Below are positions 46,170 to 56,979 of a DNA stretch of 64,000 bases, piece by piece. Position 1 is the first letter of the stretch, and every line of letters begins with the position of its first letter. A program made the translations under genes and the position numbers. This DNA comes from Prochilodus magdalenae (taxonomy: Eukaryota > Chordata > Actinopteri > Characiformes > Prochilodontidae): NCBI GenBank assembly GCA_024036415.1, contig JAMWET010000019.1, positions 162,001 to 226,000 on the forward strand, written 5' to 3'. Under the pieces are notes generated by a model, which worked only from the letters and a program-made list of their open reading frames with translations, searched no databases and was not told where the DNA came from.

Positions 46170-47262
46170 TAAGCCAAAACTGAACAGTACACCACATGAC
46201 CAGCCTGACCATCAAACCTGTAAACGGTATTGTTGAACATCCCATTCCAAAACCAACAATATGGAGTTGCTCCCCTTTGCAGCTATAACAGCCTCCACTC
46301 TGTCTGTGGGAATTTGTGCGTATTAGTGAGGTCAGCCATTGACGTTGGAAGAGAAAGCCTGGCTCACAATCAGCATTCCAACTCATTCCAAAAGCGGCCA
46401 TTAGGGTTAAGGTCAGGGCTCTGTGCAGGCCACTGGAATTCCTGCTCACCACACTTATCTTTACGGACATGGGTTTGTGCACGGGGGCACAGGCTAGTTG
46501 CTACAAAGCATAACTGTCCAAAATGTCTTGGTGTGCTGTGGGCTTAATTTGACCCTTCACTGGAACTACGGCTTTGTTCAGACTGCAGACAAATCGGATT
46601 TACTTCTCAAATCAGATCATTTGAGACGAATGTCCTCCCTGATATTTGCAAGTGATCAGATCAGGGATTTGTGTGTCCAGACATTATCTGCTTATCTTGC
46701 TGTGATGATGATGTAAGCGTCAGTAGCCACGCCACAAATCCCAGTACTTCCGTCACTCTGTGTCTGACAGTGTTGTTGCTCTTGTTGCGAGTGACGCAAA
46801 AGACACTTTGAAATCCGATTTGAGCAGCCAGAACATTCGGTCCAAATGTGGTTTGGAACCAATTTGTGAAAGATTGGGTTTTATTTGTTTCTCTGCTGTC
46901 CAGCCTGTCAAAAATCAATCTGGACATTATCATAAGCCTAGGAGGCCTAGCCCACCCCCTGAAAACGTGTCCCAGACCATTGGCCCTCCACCAAACCTCA
47001 CTCTGGGCTCCAGGCATTCAGGTTGGTAGCATTCATCTGGCATCCCCCAAACCCAGTTTCGTCCATCAGCAGTTTGGAACTCTGTAGTATAGGCTATTTT
47101 CATGTGCCGCATTATTTAGCCTAGCTCTGTCAGTTTGCATGGTCTACCACTTCGTGGCTAAACCGCTGCTACTTCCAATTTGGCACTTACAGTTGGCCAG
47201 GGCAGATCTAGCAGGACGGAATTTTGTGGCAAAGGTGGCATTGTATGCTTGTGTCCTGTCTA
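46170..47262 (-). mobile_element. Tc1-type transposon remnant, split by a MITE
   Basis: The plus-strand blocks tgttgaacatcccattccaa, tttgcagctataacagcctc, gtctgtgggaatttgtg, aggtcagggctctgtgcagg and ggtctaccacttcgtggct occur in the order of a well-known fish Tc1 family. On the minus strand the segment around 46940-47010 decodes to a decayed SEVWWRANGLGHVFRGWA, matching the G-G-x-x-x-V-W-G-C-F-S region of transposases. It has numerous deletions, and terminal repeats are not preserved. Confidence 0.75.
46570..46940. mobile_element. GGCT-type MITE nested in a Tc1 remnant
   Basis: Starts ggctttgttcagactgcaga, precisely interrupting the Tc1 text after tggaactac; the Tc1 text resumes near 46940 with aggcctagccc. 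It has internal aaatcggattt / aaatccgattt words like 60850-61297. The right terminal repeat is damaged. Confidence 0.6.
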
Positions 47263-47455
47263 AATGAATTGATGTCATTAAAGTGATTTAGGGAAATCTC
47301 AGAGTGCTTTAATGGGATGGTGGAGTTTGTATGATATTACAAATATCATGTATCAAGTATAAAATCCAACTGTACTGTATTCACTGTGCATTATTATCAC
47401 CATGTGGACATGTACTGTGTTCTATACTACTGAAAATGCATTACACAGATATCCT
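47263..47455. other. Intronic; nothing recognised
   Basis: Short unassigned stretch. Confidence 0.45.
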
Positions 47456-47699
47456 CGCTGTCCAAAGAAAAACAGGTATCTCCAAAATGTCAACTTTACA
47501 GGAGAGGCCAAAAACCTCATTTAATTTTAATTGGAGTCAATGGAACCAGACGTCTTTCCAAGCTGATTTGTGCCATTTCTATTAGTACATTCTTCATGAA
47601 AGTTCCACACAGTGTAAACAGCAGCTCATGTGATCAAATGAGGCATAAAAGTGAAAATCATCAAAAATGGAGATACATGTTTTTCTTTGGACAGCGACT
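47456..47699. mobile_element. MITE of the tgtccaaag family, both ends present
   Basis: The left end gctgtccaaagaaaaacagg mirrors the right end acatgtttttctttggacagc. About 244 bp; best preserved of the family here. The interior has gtcaatggaaccagacg and gtgccatttctattagtac. Confidence 0.8.
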
Positions 47700-50331
47700 A
47701 TATACTACATGTATTTGTGTGTGGGTAATAAATGTGATTCTGAGCATTTGAGTGATGGAATTTATTGCAAAGCTCATGTACATCAGAATGGCTGGGTCTT
47801 CTTAATCTAGTCATACACCCATTTCAATCTTAACAAAGCAATAAGATAAAGAGGTTCAGGTTCTTATGTTTCTCTGTTCTGCTTTATTCAGTCTGAATAG
47901 ATCCAGATCCAGACCCTGGCTGTCATAAAGAAATCTAAAGGTGTGTTAGACTATGAAGTTGTAGATGTAAGGGGCTGCAGGAAGCAGAAGCCAGAGTGAT
48001 CAGCTGTCCCTGGGCTTCACTGAACCCTGTAATTAACAGTGTGACTCTGCTCTGGAGAGGTCACAGATTATAATATTCTCACACCGTACCTTTCCACCTT
48101 AAAGCCACACTGTGTAAAAATATTCCACCTTAAAATAACCGCTTTAAAATCATTCTCATGATACACCGACTTACAACAGGGAAAGCAGAATCTCTACAGA
48201 TCTGGAACGCTTGCTACAGTGCAATGTAACTTTGGAGACCACTCGCAAGAACTGCACCATGCTTTACAGCGCCACATCACACATCTATAACTATCGGTCT
48301 TCAGCTCAAAGAAGAGGCTAGCTCAGTATTCCCAGGGTAGACATCATGCCAGAGGCTGAGAGGAGACGGGAAAGATGGAGGTGAGAAAGATGAGACAGAG
48401 GGGCCGAGCGAGAGACCAGAGTAGATCTAAGTACATCTAAAAGAGACGCAAGAATGCAAGACGGTCTCACTGCTAACTCGGAAGACATCAGAAATCCCAT
48501 AGCAGAGTGTCCATCCCTGCCAACGTTATTTAGGGAAGACTGGCTGTAACCCTCTTCATGTTGTCTCTGATGTCCAGATACCAACAGTCATCCAACCTCC
48601 CGTTTCAGTCCTGCTCTTAAGAGACTCAGAGTCCCATTTCAGAAGTACATGCATCCGCACCAAAGGCTCGGCTTCGTTTAAAATCTCGGCTGATTAGCCT
48701 TATAAGTTTGAACCTCCTGTAATAGCATCCTGTAGTATCACTCTGCCTTGTAAGCCAACACGGTTCTTCTTCTTCTGATGCTCTCTGTGGTGGGGTCATG
48801 GGCGTGGTAGTGGGGGGAAAAGTGGACCTGACTACCCAGGGCCCGAGTAGGGAGAGGGGCCCATTTTTTTTGCTCACGTTCCTCGTGTACTGGCATGGAT
48901 AGGGGCCCACTGACATTGAGAGTGTACAGGGCCCAGAATTTGCTGCTACGCCCCTGGGTGGGGTTGTGCCAGCTTCTGACTTCCATGCACATGAATCACG
49001 CAGGTATATGCACACTGCAGATTACACTCACCATCATTTACACATAGAATCAACCAGAACTCATGAGTGTGACCTGTGGTTTCCATAGGCCTGTGTGTTG
49101 CATGTGCACACAGAGCAGAGTCAGATTCTACATGCCTGTGTACAGCTGTCCATGAGGGGGGCTCAGAACATGATTTGTATTGACGACAGCGGAGTAACAG
49201 GGATATATACTCTGCAGCTCTGAAGCAAAAATGGACAATTCTCGCATGACGCTGCTTTGAAAACCCCACAGTACTTAGCATGTTTATATTTAGTATATCT
49301 ATATATCTATTTTTTCATTTATTCATCACATATAGCAGCGTTACAGTAGATTACCTTTAACCTTTTAATGTTCTTCTCAACCACTTGGTAGAGCACATAT
49401 TAAGTCAATATATTTTAATGAAGAAGGTGTGGATCTGAACTCCGTAACCTGATTGTGCCATCTCTACCAATCGGTTATCGAAGTGTTAAGCTATAAAACC
49501 CTCTAGAGGTCAGTGAGTCTTTTAATAAAGATGACTTTAGTGTTCTCATTTATGGAGGAAGCAAGCGACAAGTAACTCTCTCCACACTTCTTTTATCAAC
49601 ATATAGTTTTAGAGATTTGGATGAACAGAATTGTGTAGCTGTAGACTGGAGTCTAATAAGGGTAAAGGGTAAAGATCAGAAAGCATGCGCTACCAACCAG
49701 TCTAATTGTTTCTTTGTGTTAAAGGTGTGTATGCTAAGCTAATGTTATTAAACTTGACTGCTTGCTCTGTTAATAATGGCCCAAATAAATAAAATTCCAT
49801 TTCCTTTTTCTTGGTGAGAATGTTAAAGGGATTCTAAGCAATTTTGGAGCACTTCTGTTGGTTCATTCACCACAAGGTAAAAGGCAGTTACTGGGTAAAA
49901 AGCATGAGGAAAACCTAAATCAGAAAAAATAGGATATTTGGGTTTTGGGATATACAATACTGATGGAACACGTTGAAGTTTTACAGGATAATCTCTACCT
50001 CCAGCATCTGCAGCACACGGCCAATTAACACATACTAAACATCTGGCTGTGTTTAGTATAAGACACCAGACACACTCCAGAAACAGATTGGAGCATCTGC
50101 CCATGGGCTTCTACTCTAAGTGCATTCTGAGCGAGCAGGGTTTCTGCTGTATCTACTCTTCTGAGTGCCGGGAACCATTTGGTCTCTGCCATGTCAACCG
50201 AATGGTAGAGATGGAGCAGTATAAGGGTGGGCTGAAACAACTGTGAAATATTCCTTCAAAATTCACACAAGACTGCCCAAGCCCACCCTGCCCAAGAGAC
50301 AGCGACGATTACTCATCCCTCACATACTCAC
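47700..50331. other. Intronic; no exon seen
   Basis: Minus-strand frames at 48626-49015 and 48946-49281 have no recognisable domains. At 49840-49945 there is a decayed piece of the tgtccaaag MITE family (ttggagcacttctgttggtt). Confidence 0.5.
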
Positions 50332-50563
50332 CTAGCAGCGAACCGAGCAGGATGAAAACTTGAACGGTGGTGGCGAAGTCCCGGTACGCTTCCTCCCGAA
50401 CGTGTAGCGCCGTCTCGGGGTGGCCGAGCTCCCGGAGCCGCTCGTCCCTCCACGCGCCCAATCCAGATGTGGAGTTCTGGACGCCGAGGTAAAAACTGGA
50501 GGCGGTCCAGTTAGTGGTCCCGTTCTCCGCCACAGAAAGCCAGTCCTCCTTCTCTGCGTCCAT
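50332..50563 (-). CDS. gpr176: gpr176 exon 1: start codon, glycosylated N-terminus and start of TM1
   Basis: 232 bp encoding Met1 to Leu77 plus the first base of Gly78; the donor is CTAG|GTGAGTATG. The extracellular part MDAEKEDWLSVAENGTTNWT... has three N-glycosylation sequons (NGT, NWT, NST). It ends with RDFATTVQVFILLGSLLG, the beginning of TM1, matching mammalian FTTTVQVVIFIGSLLGN. I chose the ATG at 50561-50563: it has G at +4 (ATGG). A second ATG 10 bases further upstream is out of frame. A signal peptide is not evident, as usual for this receptor. Reading on past the donor gives only EYVRDE and a stop, which confirms the splice. Confidence 0.95.
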
Positions 50564-51300
50564 GATGGCTCATTCCTGGACCCAGCTACTGGCCGAGAGC
50601 GCGAGGCGGGACGCTGCTGGCTGTACGCAGCTGTGCCCGTGCATGACGGAGGAAAAGGGCGAGAGCGCGAGGATCACTCATGTCTGCGGCATGCTGCACA
50701 TCGGTACGCACATCGCATCAGGCTGATGTTCCCCCCTGCGGCGGCGGCGGCGACGACAGAAGCCCCTCGATTAGCGGCCAGGGCGGATGCATCCCGGGAT
50801 CAGGACACAGCTGGACTGAGGGTCGGTCAAGCTGCACCCAGCCTCCGGTCCTAGACAAGAAACGCAACGTTAAAGCCTCAGACTGTACGCAGGACCCCTA
50901 CAGCACAGACACACACACACACCGGCAGTCTGTATGTAGACTGACTGCATAACAGCACGAGCAGGTATTCACCGTCTGACTGCCGGGACGCGGTTACAGA
51001 GCGCGTGTGCTGTATCTGAGCTCAGGCTGAACCGCCGAATGCAGGCAGGGAATGATGGAAGCCTACCTCCTGATCGCAGCAGCAGGGTCCAGGAGAAGGC
51101 GGGCTGTGCTCCTGTAGAATCGAGCAGAGCTCCCTCAGCACGTCTGAGACCCTTCAGCGCCTTCAGGGCACTGATGGGACAGACACGCCCCCTCACACGA
51201 GCTCTGACGATAGCTACCCTGTTTCCTCCCTCTCTGTGTGCGAGGTGATGGACGAAACGGCCCGAAAGCATGAACGAACAATGAAGTGGTGCCATTCACT
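50564..51300 (-). promoter_or_regulatory. Presumptive gpr176 promoter and 5' UTR, GC-rich
   Basis: The base composition jumps here: many CpG dinucleotides, gcggcggcggcggcgacgac at about 50740-50760, and GC-box-like words such as ggggcg-type sequences. No TATA box is obvious at a fixed distance from the start codon. The plus-strand open frames at 50420-50854 are shadows of this GC-rich sequence. The role is inferred from position and composition. Confidence 0.55.
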
Positions 51301-51309
51301 TGTGTTCTA

Positions 51310-51515
51310 ACACTTCATTAAACAAATACACAAATAAATACACAAATAAACAAATAAATAAAAATAAATACACAAATAAACAAATAAATAAACAAATAAA
51401 TACACAAATAAACAAATAAATACACAAATAAATACACAAATAAACAAATAAATAAACAAATAAACAAATAAATACATTAATACACAAACAAATACATTAA
51501 TTAACAAGCATCTGT
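51310..51515. repeat. AAATAAAC/AAATACAC-type A-rich tandem repeat
   Basis: About 200 bp of 4-bp-periodic aaat/acaa units; gives the Phe/Cys/Leu/Tyr open frames on the minus strand. Confidence 0.9.
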
Positions 51516-51527
51516 AAAGTATAAATG

Positions 51528-51893
<366 letters not shown>

Positions 51894-52040
51894 TGTGAAG
51901 TATGAATAAATAAATAAGCACATTTGTACAATAAATGTAAATGTAAAACCATAAACCGTCTCACTAATATATTCATTTTGTATTAAAAATAAAAAAAACT
52001 AAATAAATAAACTAAGAAAAATATTTATTATAGTATTTAT

Positions 52041-52062
52041 TTATTTATTTATTTATTTATTT
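52041..52062. repeat. (TTTA)n microsatellite
   Basis: Five to six perfect units. Confidence 0.9.
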
Positions 52063-53850
52063 GGCTCCACCACGTACCTTCAACCGTTCTAAAACTACAT
52101 ATAGACAGGAAGCGGGTGGGTTCGACATCATGAGCAATGCTCATCTGTGCATGTGAAAGGCCGGCCTTATCGCAGTACCTGACTACATGAGGTTGTCCTG
52201 TTGCACATGCATTCCCATTCTGACAAAAGTTCAAAAAGCAGTGTAAGCATTTGGAATAGCTCGAGAGGGATCACGTTGTAGAGCTCTGGAAAGCGGATGG
52301 TCTTACAGATGCATCGTACCACGTGTTGCCTTTGTCGTGATGGAGATGACCGATGAATGTTCCTGGTAACCTTTCTCTTCCATCCCCATAGCATTACGAT
52401 CCCACACTTCCTCCTGGCCGCAACTACTATTCCATCATAAGTGTCCATATATATGTACCATGTATCCTCTTGACAATTTTCCCAGCTTCTCTCACAAACC
52501 ACTTAACATTCAGGCTGTTTCCCCAAAACCTAGCGAGCTCCCCACATAGGCAGCATGCTAAGTACTCCAGCCATGAAATCTGACCCAGTTCTTAGACAGA
52601 CTACTTTAAATACGCTGCCTATTCAGAGAATTCTAATTCATGCCGAATCAGTCCCGCAATATCACAATGCAGTGAAAGGACAGAAGCTCTTATTCACTAA
52701 CAGTGAAGATCTGGAAGCTGAAGTCAGCTTTCCATTTCTCTGTTCCACCTTAAATGGTTCTGCAGGTCCATCCAGACACCTGTTCAAGCTGTCGTGTTTA
52801 AGGTGGGATGGGACGTCTTGATCAAGAAGCTGGAGAATAGGAAGCCAACTTTAGACATGTCACTGCCTTGGAAAGGGAAGTGTAGACATTCCCTTCGCAG
52901 CCTGGAATGGTGGAAGTCTCCCTGTATAGCCCACTGTTTTCAGTACAGCTGCTCCGTCGTTATGTCAGTTTAAGGGATGTAATGAATGAGCCGGTTTGGT
53001 AACAGTTTAGGGTCTGGGAATCTGCCTGTTTACTATCTTCTCTTGTAAATGCAGGCTTTGTACCTGAAGGAGGATCACGTGTTTCATGTTCATGGTATGT
53101 GGTATAGACTGACCTATGACTATGTTAATGCAGTTGTCCATTCGATGGCACCTTTCCATCCGAAACACCCCACTTCTCTGTAAATGGTATGTAATGCAGC
53201 AACATCATTTTCAACCACACTGCCTTAGTTTCATTCAGCCCCCTTTTTATTTTTTGTTGTGTGCATTTCTAGCAATTTGCATAGGTTAGTGCGTTAGCAG
53301 TCGGTTGTTGTTAGTCTGAACACAGGAAACCCATTAAACAGCATGCTCAACCTCAGTAAATGAATACAAGTTATTTCTGAAACAGGCTTATGTGGTAAAC
53401 ATCTCACACACCCTTGAAATTCCTCAGTGGCAGTCTAAATTCCCTGGGTTCTAAAACTGGCCTTGTGCTCAGGATGGATGTCTAAGGCTCTAGGTTACAT
53501 TGGACTGAAACATAAACACTCGGAATGACTTTGTTTGTGTCGCAACAACAGAATTACCCAAAAACAAAAACATGTTTTTCTCTGGACAGCAGTGATACAA
53601 TCCCTCATTACAAATCAGCTGCTGTCATTTAGACACGGACTGGTTGGAATGGTCACCCTTCCATTCAGTCAAGACGAAGATGGGAAGACTCAGCCTAAAG
53701 CTCCTGTACCATAGCCTCCATATCTGGCTGGATAGATCGGGATGAGCTTTACCAAGTCCTTATCTCACGCCACCGCGCCCTTCTCGAGGAACATGTTCCA
53801 AACCTTTCAGGGACACAAAGTCAAGGAGGGAGAAAAATAAATAAATAAAA
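52063..53850. other. Intergenic; no gene seen
   Basis: Between gpr176 and the first ACOT-like gene. No coding segments recognised. The end-block acatgtttttctctggacag at about 53571 is a lone terminus of the tgtccaaag MITE family. Confidence 0.5.
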
Positions 53851-53880
53851 TGTGTGTGTGTGTGTGTATATATATATATA
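53851..53880. repeat. (TG)n(TA)n microsatellite
   Basis: Directly left of a Tc1 derivative. Confidence 0.92.
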
Positions 53881-53884
53881 CATA

Positions 53885-54408
53885 CAGGGGTTGGACAATG
53901 AAACTGAAACACCTTTCATTTTAGTGTGGGAGGTCTCATGGCTAAATTGGACCAGCCTGGTGGCCAATCTTCATTAATTGCACATTGCACCAGTAAGAGC
54001 AGAGTGTGAAGGTTCAGTTAGCAGGTAAGAGCACAGTTCTGCTCAAAATACTGCAATGCACACAACATTATGGGTGACATACCAGAGTTCAAAAGAGGAC
54101 AAACTGTTGGTGCACGTCTTGCTGGCGCATCTGTGACCAAGACAGCAAGTCTTTGTGATGTATCAAGAGCCACGGTATCCAGGGTAATGTCAGCATACCA
54201 CCAAGAAGGACGAACCAGGACTAACTGTGGACGCAAGAGGAAGCTGTCTGAAAGGGATGTTCGGGTGCTAACCCGGATTGTATCCAAAAAACATAAAACC
54301 ACGGCTGCCCAAATCACGCTGTACTGGCCGCAAAAGGAGGCCCTACACCATACTAATAAATGATTGTGGTCTAAAGCCAGGTGTTTCAGTTTCATTGTCC
54401 AGCCCCTG
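53885..54408 (+). mobile_element. Internally deleted Tc1 derivative, copy 4, with intact DNA-binding ORF
   Basis: TA on both sides; both ends CAGGGG(T/C)TGGACAATG-like. It contains an open frame of 97 codons (54070-54363) from the transposase ATG: MGDIPEFKRGQTVGARLAGA, a first helix-turn-helix (SVTKTASLCDVSRATVSRVM), a GRKRK basic GRPR-like hinge, and the second helix-turn-helix (LSERDVRVLTRIVSKKHKTT). It then fuses across a deletion to ITLYWPQKEALHHTNK and stops. The whole DDE catalytic domain is absent. It is the only copy retaining the second DNA-binding half. Confidence 0.9.
54070..54363 (+). pseudogene. Truncated Tc1 transposase: DNA-binding domain only
   Basis: 97 codons, uninterrupted. 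Bipartite paired-like DNA-binding region with a GRKRK hinge; in full-length Tc1 relatives this part binds the terminal repeats and carries the nuclear-localisation signal. The catalytic part (DD34E) is lost through the internal deletion. Whether it is expressed is unknown; there is no sign of a host promoter. It could act as a terminal-repeat binder, but that is inference. Confidence 0.75.
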
Positions 54409-54438
54409 TATGTGTATATAATAGAATGCAGAAAATAC

Positions 54439-54440
<2 letters not shown>

Positions 54441-54476
<36 letters not shown>

Positions 54477-54504
54477 CACATACATACATACATACATACA
54501 TACA
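54441..54504. repeat. (TA)n then (CATA)n microsatellite
   Basis: About 15 TA units followed by eight cata units. Confidence 0.93.
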
Positions 54505-54561
54505 GCGAGATAGATAGATATATTCTATATAATCTATATATTCCCTTAAATGCATGTACCT

Positions 54562-55191
54562 TTAAGGAAAGTCTTCTCTTGCTTGGTTAAAGTGCAGATT
54601 TAAGAGGCCAGTGCAACATTCCAAGTGCGTTTTGAAAAATTCCTGCACTCTCCTCCATGCTTCCACCTGTGCATCTGCATGGGATTTCGGTACTCCACCG
54701 AAAGCAACCACTTTACCCACTGCAGGGTGGACTCCACAGGGATGATGTGGCATGTATGGGACTTCCAAAAAGTGCCCTGCTTTCGGATAGGTCACCAGTT
54801 CATAGTTAGTTTTTCCGTGTTCCTTGAGTCTCCTGCAGGCCTGCTCCGCGTAATAGGGACTGTTCCAGTTTCTGTCGTCTTCTGCAACTACGAACAGGAA
54901 ATTGCAGCTGGCACGCTCAATCGGTATAACAGTGGCAAGGTTCTCCTTCGCCATGGGATCATCTAGAACATCTCGAACATCCAGGATACCTGGTTTAGTT
55001 AGATCCATCTTAGTAGGACATACAGTAAGTGGTGGAACGACCATGTCCTTGTAGTGGAGTGGGGTCAAGACGACGGCATTGCAGCTGTTGATGCAGACAG
55101 TGGCTTTCACGTTGGGCAGGAATGATGCCATTGACAGAGCTAGTTCTCCACCCTTCGAGAGTGACAATATGCCTATCCCAGTTCTTTGCAC
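54562..55191 (-). CDS. ACOT/BAAT-family gene 1, last exon: catalytic hydrolase domain
   Basis: 209 residues after an acceptor ending ttcccttacag. The exon carries the alpha/beta-hydrolase catalytic centre: GIGILSLSKGGELALSMASF holds the nucleophilic Ser in S-x-S-K-G, VVAEDDRNWNSPYYAEQA holds the acid Asp, and YPKAGHFLEVPYMP holds the His. The Ser nucleophile marks the acyl-CoA thioesterase (ACOT1/2/4/6) side of the family rather than bile-acid CoA:amino acid N-acyltransferase, whose nucleophile is Cys. The enzyme should hydrolyse acyl-CoA to free acid and CoA. The C-terminus ...NQAREDFP has no PTS1, so a cytosolic location is likely. It forms one gene with the exons at 56459-56661 and 58346-58736. 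The total recognisable protein is 407 residues, against about 418-420 for the family. The specific orthologue is not determined. Confidence 0.92.
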   Translation of the reverse strand: MQRTGIGILSLSKGGELALSMASFLPNVKATVCINSCNAVVLTPLHYKDMVVPPLTVCPTKMDLTKPGILDVRDVLDDPMAKENLATVIPIERASCNFLFVVAEDDRNWNSPYYAEQACRRLKEHGKTNYELVTYPKAGHFLEVPYMPHHPCGVHPAVGKVVAFGGVPKSHADAQVEAWRRVQEFFKTHLECCTGLLNLHFNQAREDFP

Positions 55192-56458
55192 CTGTAAGGG
55201 AAAAGAAATCAAATTGATATATATTAAAGACCACATGCACTCAAAAGCATGGTCAAATCTTCCTGGGTGGCATTTTGTGGTTATATAGATTGGAATTAGT
55301 GCGGAATGCCTGAATTTCCTTTAAACAGAACTTCCATAAAGTCATGGGCTGGAGGTACCAGCCTTGTGACTGGAGGGCCACCGGTTCGATTCCCTGAACC
55401 GACAGGACACAACTTAAATTCCCTTCAGCAAGGCACCCAACACTCAACTGCTCCCCAGACACCGTGGATAGGGCTGCCCACCACCAGCAGGCAAGTGTGA
55501 TCACTGCCCCCTAGAGTGTGTGGGTTGGTGGGGGTCTTTCACAGATGGGTTAAACATGGTAGACAAATTCGTTTGTGTGCAAACACACCTGACAAATGAT
55601 TCTATACTCTAATTCATGCGACTATCATATCATTCTGTCTTGATTGAGTTTAAGCCTATCATGGTCTAGAACATATGACCATAGGAGAATGTGGAAACAG
55701 AAACGGCTACCTGTTGGCCGCCCCAGACAGTCTAGTACCCTTTGCTACTTAGAACCACCTAGTACTGCAGGAAATGGAGAACTGCCCGACATGCAAAATG
55801 ACCAATCACAAGCCTGCTATTTGGCATGACGCGCAGAAGGAGGCAGTCCTGAAAACAGGACCACGACATAAACAGTACCTCAGGAAGCACAGTGTAAGTA
55901 TATGATGGGTGAAGTGTTGGTAGGCTGAACTCGAGTTTACATTGGACAAGGACCAGTGCAGAACGATGGCATGGATAGCCAATCAGAATGCAGTTAGCAG
56001 ATCCCTGGCAGTTGTGGCCAGGTTAACACGCTGAAGATATCAGACTGCCCGTCTATGTGTGGGCTGTGACTGAGACCAGTGTCCTGGTAAACTACCAACC
56101 AGCTGTCCTAATAAAAGGTAGCAGTGCTTCACATCACAGCATAGGTTTGATTTCCAGTAAGATGCTGCGCTACAAGGTTTAGAGGACACCGTGTTCTCAT
56201 TAGCACTAAAAGTGTTAGCTTAGCATACAGGCTAACAGTAAAACTCAGGTTCAGAACCAGTTAAATTTGGTGATGCTGAAACAAGTCCTTTATACAGTCG
56301 CAGCAATAAGACATTAAATATGTATGGATGTGATGTTTATTACTTTAATAATTACGGTTAGAACTGAAAGGACTTTCACATGGGATGGAATGACTAGGTG
56401 TGTAACTGCTGGTTTGACCAAATTGACTTTCTGGTAAATTCAGATATGTCCAACTGAC
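55192..56458 (-). other. Intron 2 of ACOT-like gene 1
   Basis: About 1.27 kb, with donor GTCAGT and acceptor TTACAG, phase 0. Contains a SINE at 55341-55565. The remainder is unassigned. Confidence 0.88.
55341..55565 (+). mobile_element. Second SINE family (ccggttcgattccct type)
   Basis: Same blocks as 45505-45790: catgggctggaggtaccagc, gtgactggagggccaccggt, tcgattccctgaacc, actgctccccagacaccgtg and gatagggctgcccaccac. Confidence 0.7.
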
Positions 56459-56661
56459 CTCAGGCAGCATCTGTAGGAATGTTGCAGCTTCTTCAAAGTA
56501 CTCCAGATCAAACTTCTTCACTTCTTTGGGCATGTCCTGGTAACCATAGTAGGCCAGGGCCAGCACCACAAACCCTTTACTCGCCAGCAGAGCTGCTCGT
56601 GGCTCACATATACTCCCTCCAAAAGTATACAGATCTATAATTCCAGGGAAGGGGCCTTCTC
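56459..56661 (-). CDS. ACOT/BAAT-family gene 1, middle exon
   Basis: 203 bp; the first two bases complete a Gly codon, then 67 residues follow: EGPFPGIIDLYTFGGSICEP, a short helix RAALLASKGFVVLALAYYGY, and QDMPKEVKKFDLEYFEEAAT ending FLQMLPE. This is the canonical exon between the N-terminal beta domain and the catalytic elbow; human ACOT1 has [20 protein letters not shown] then SLLAGKGFAVMALAYYNYED at the same place. The acceptor is gtatgttacag, the donor GAG|GTCAGT. The ATG seen a few codons upstream lies in the intron and is not a start. Confidence 0.93.
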
Positions 56662-56706
56662 CTGTAACATACAAAACCCAATACTCACTATGTTTCTATC
56701 ATGCAA

Positions 56707-56741
56707 AATTACACACACACACACACACACGCGCGCACGCG

Positions 56742-56790
<49 letters not shown>
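56707..56790. repeat. (CA)n microsatellite with GC-interrupted core
   Basis: About 40 CA units with a gcgcgcacgcgcacgc interruption at 56731-56746. Confidence 0.95.
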
Positions 56791-56791
<1 letters not shown>

Positions 56792-56979
56792 ACTCTACTG
56801 CATCAAATGATATTCTACCTCACTTATTTTACTACTAAATTGTGCATTCTCGATTTGCATGCTATGCTCGGGTACCAGCGGAACCAGCACCAGATCAGCA
56901 AAGGAAATGGCATTAATGCTGGTCTAAGATGGGTTTGTCAATGCTTAAGATGATGTTGGCAAGTTAGTTATAAAGAGCG

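Larger units (their letters stand above)
32933..50331 (-). other. gpr176: gpr176 intron 1
   Basis: About 17.4 kb between donor GTGAGTATGTG (plus-strand 50321-50331) and acceptor TTGTCTTCCAG. The split codon is G|GC (Gly78). It contains most of the transposons listed between 33,500 and 50,000. No other host exon was recognised in it on either strand. Confidence 0.92.

Noticed and set aside
50420..50854. 144-codon plus-strand frame
   Set aside because: Lies antisense to gpr176 exon 1 and its GC-rich promoter; GC-rich sequence lacks stops by chance.
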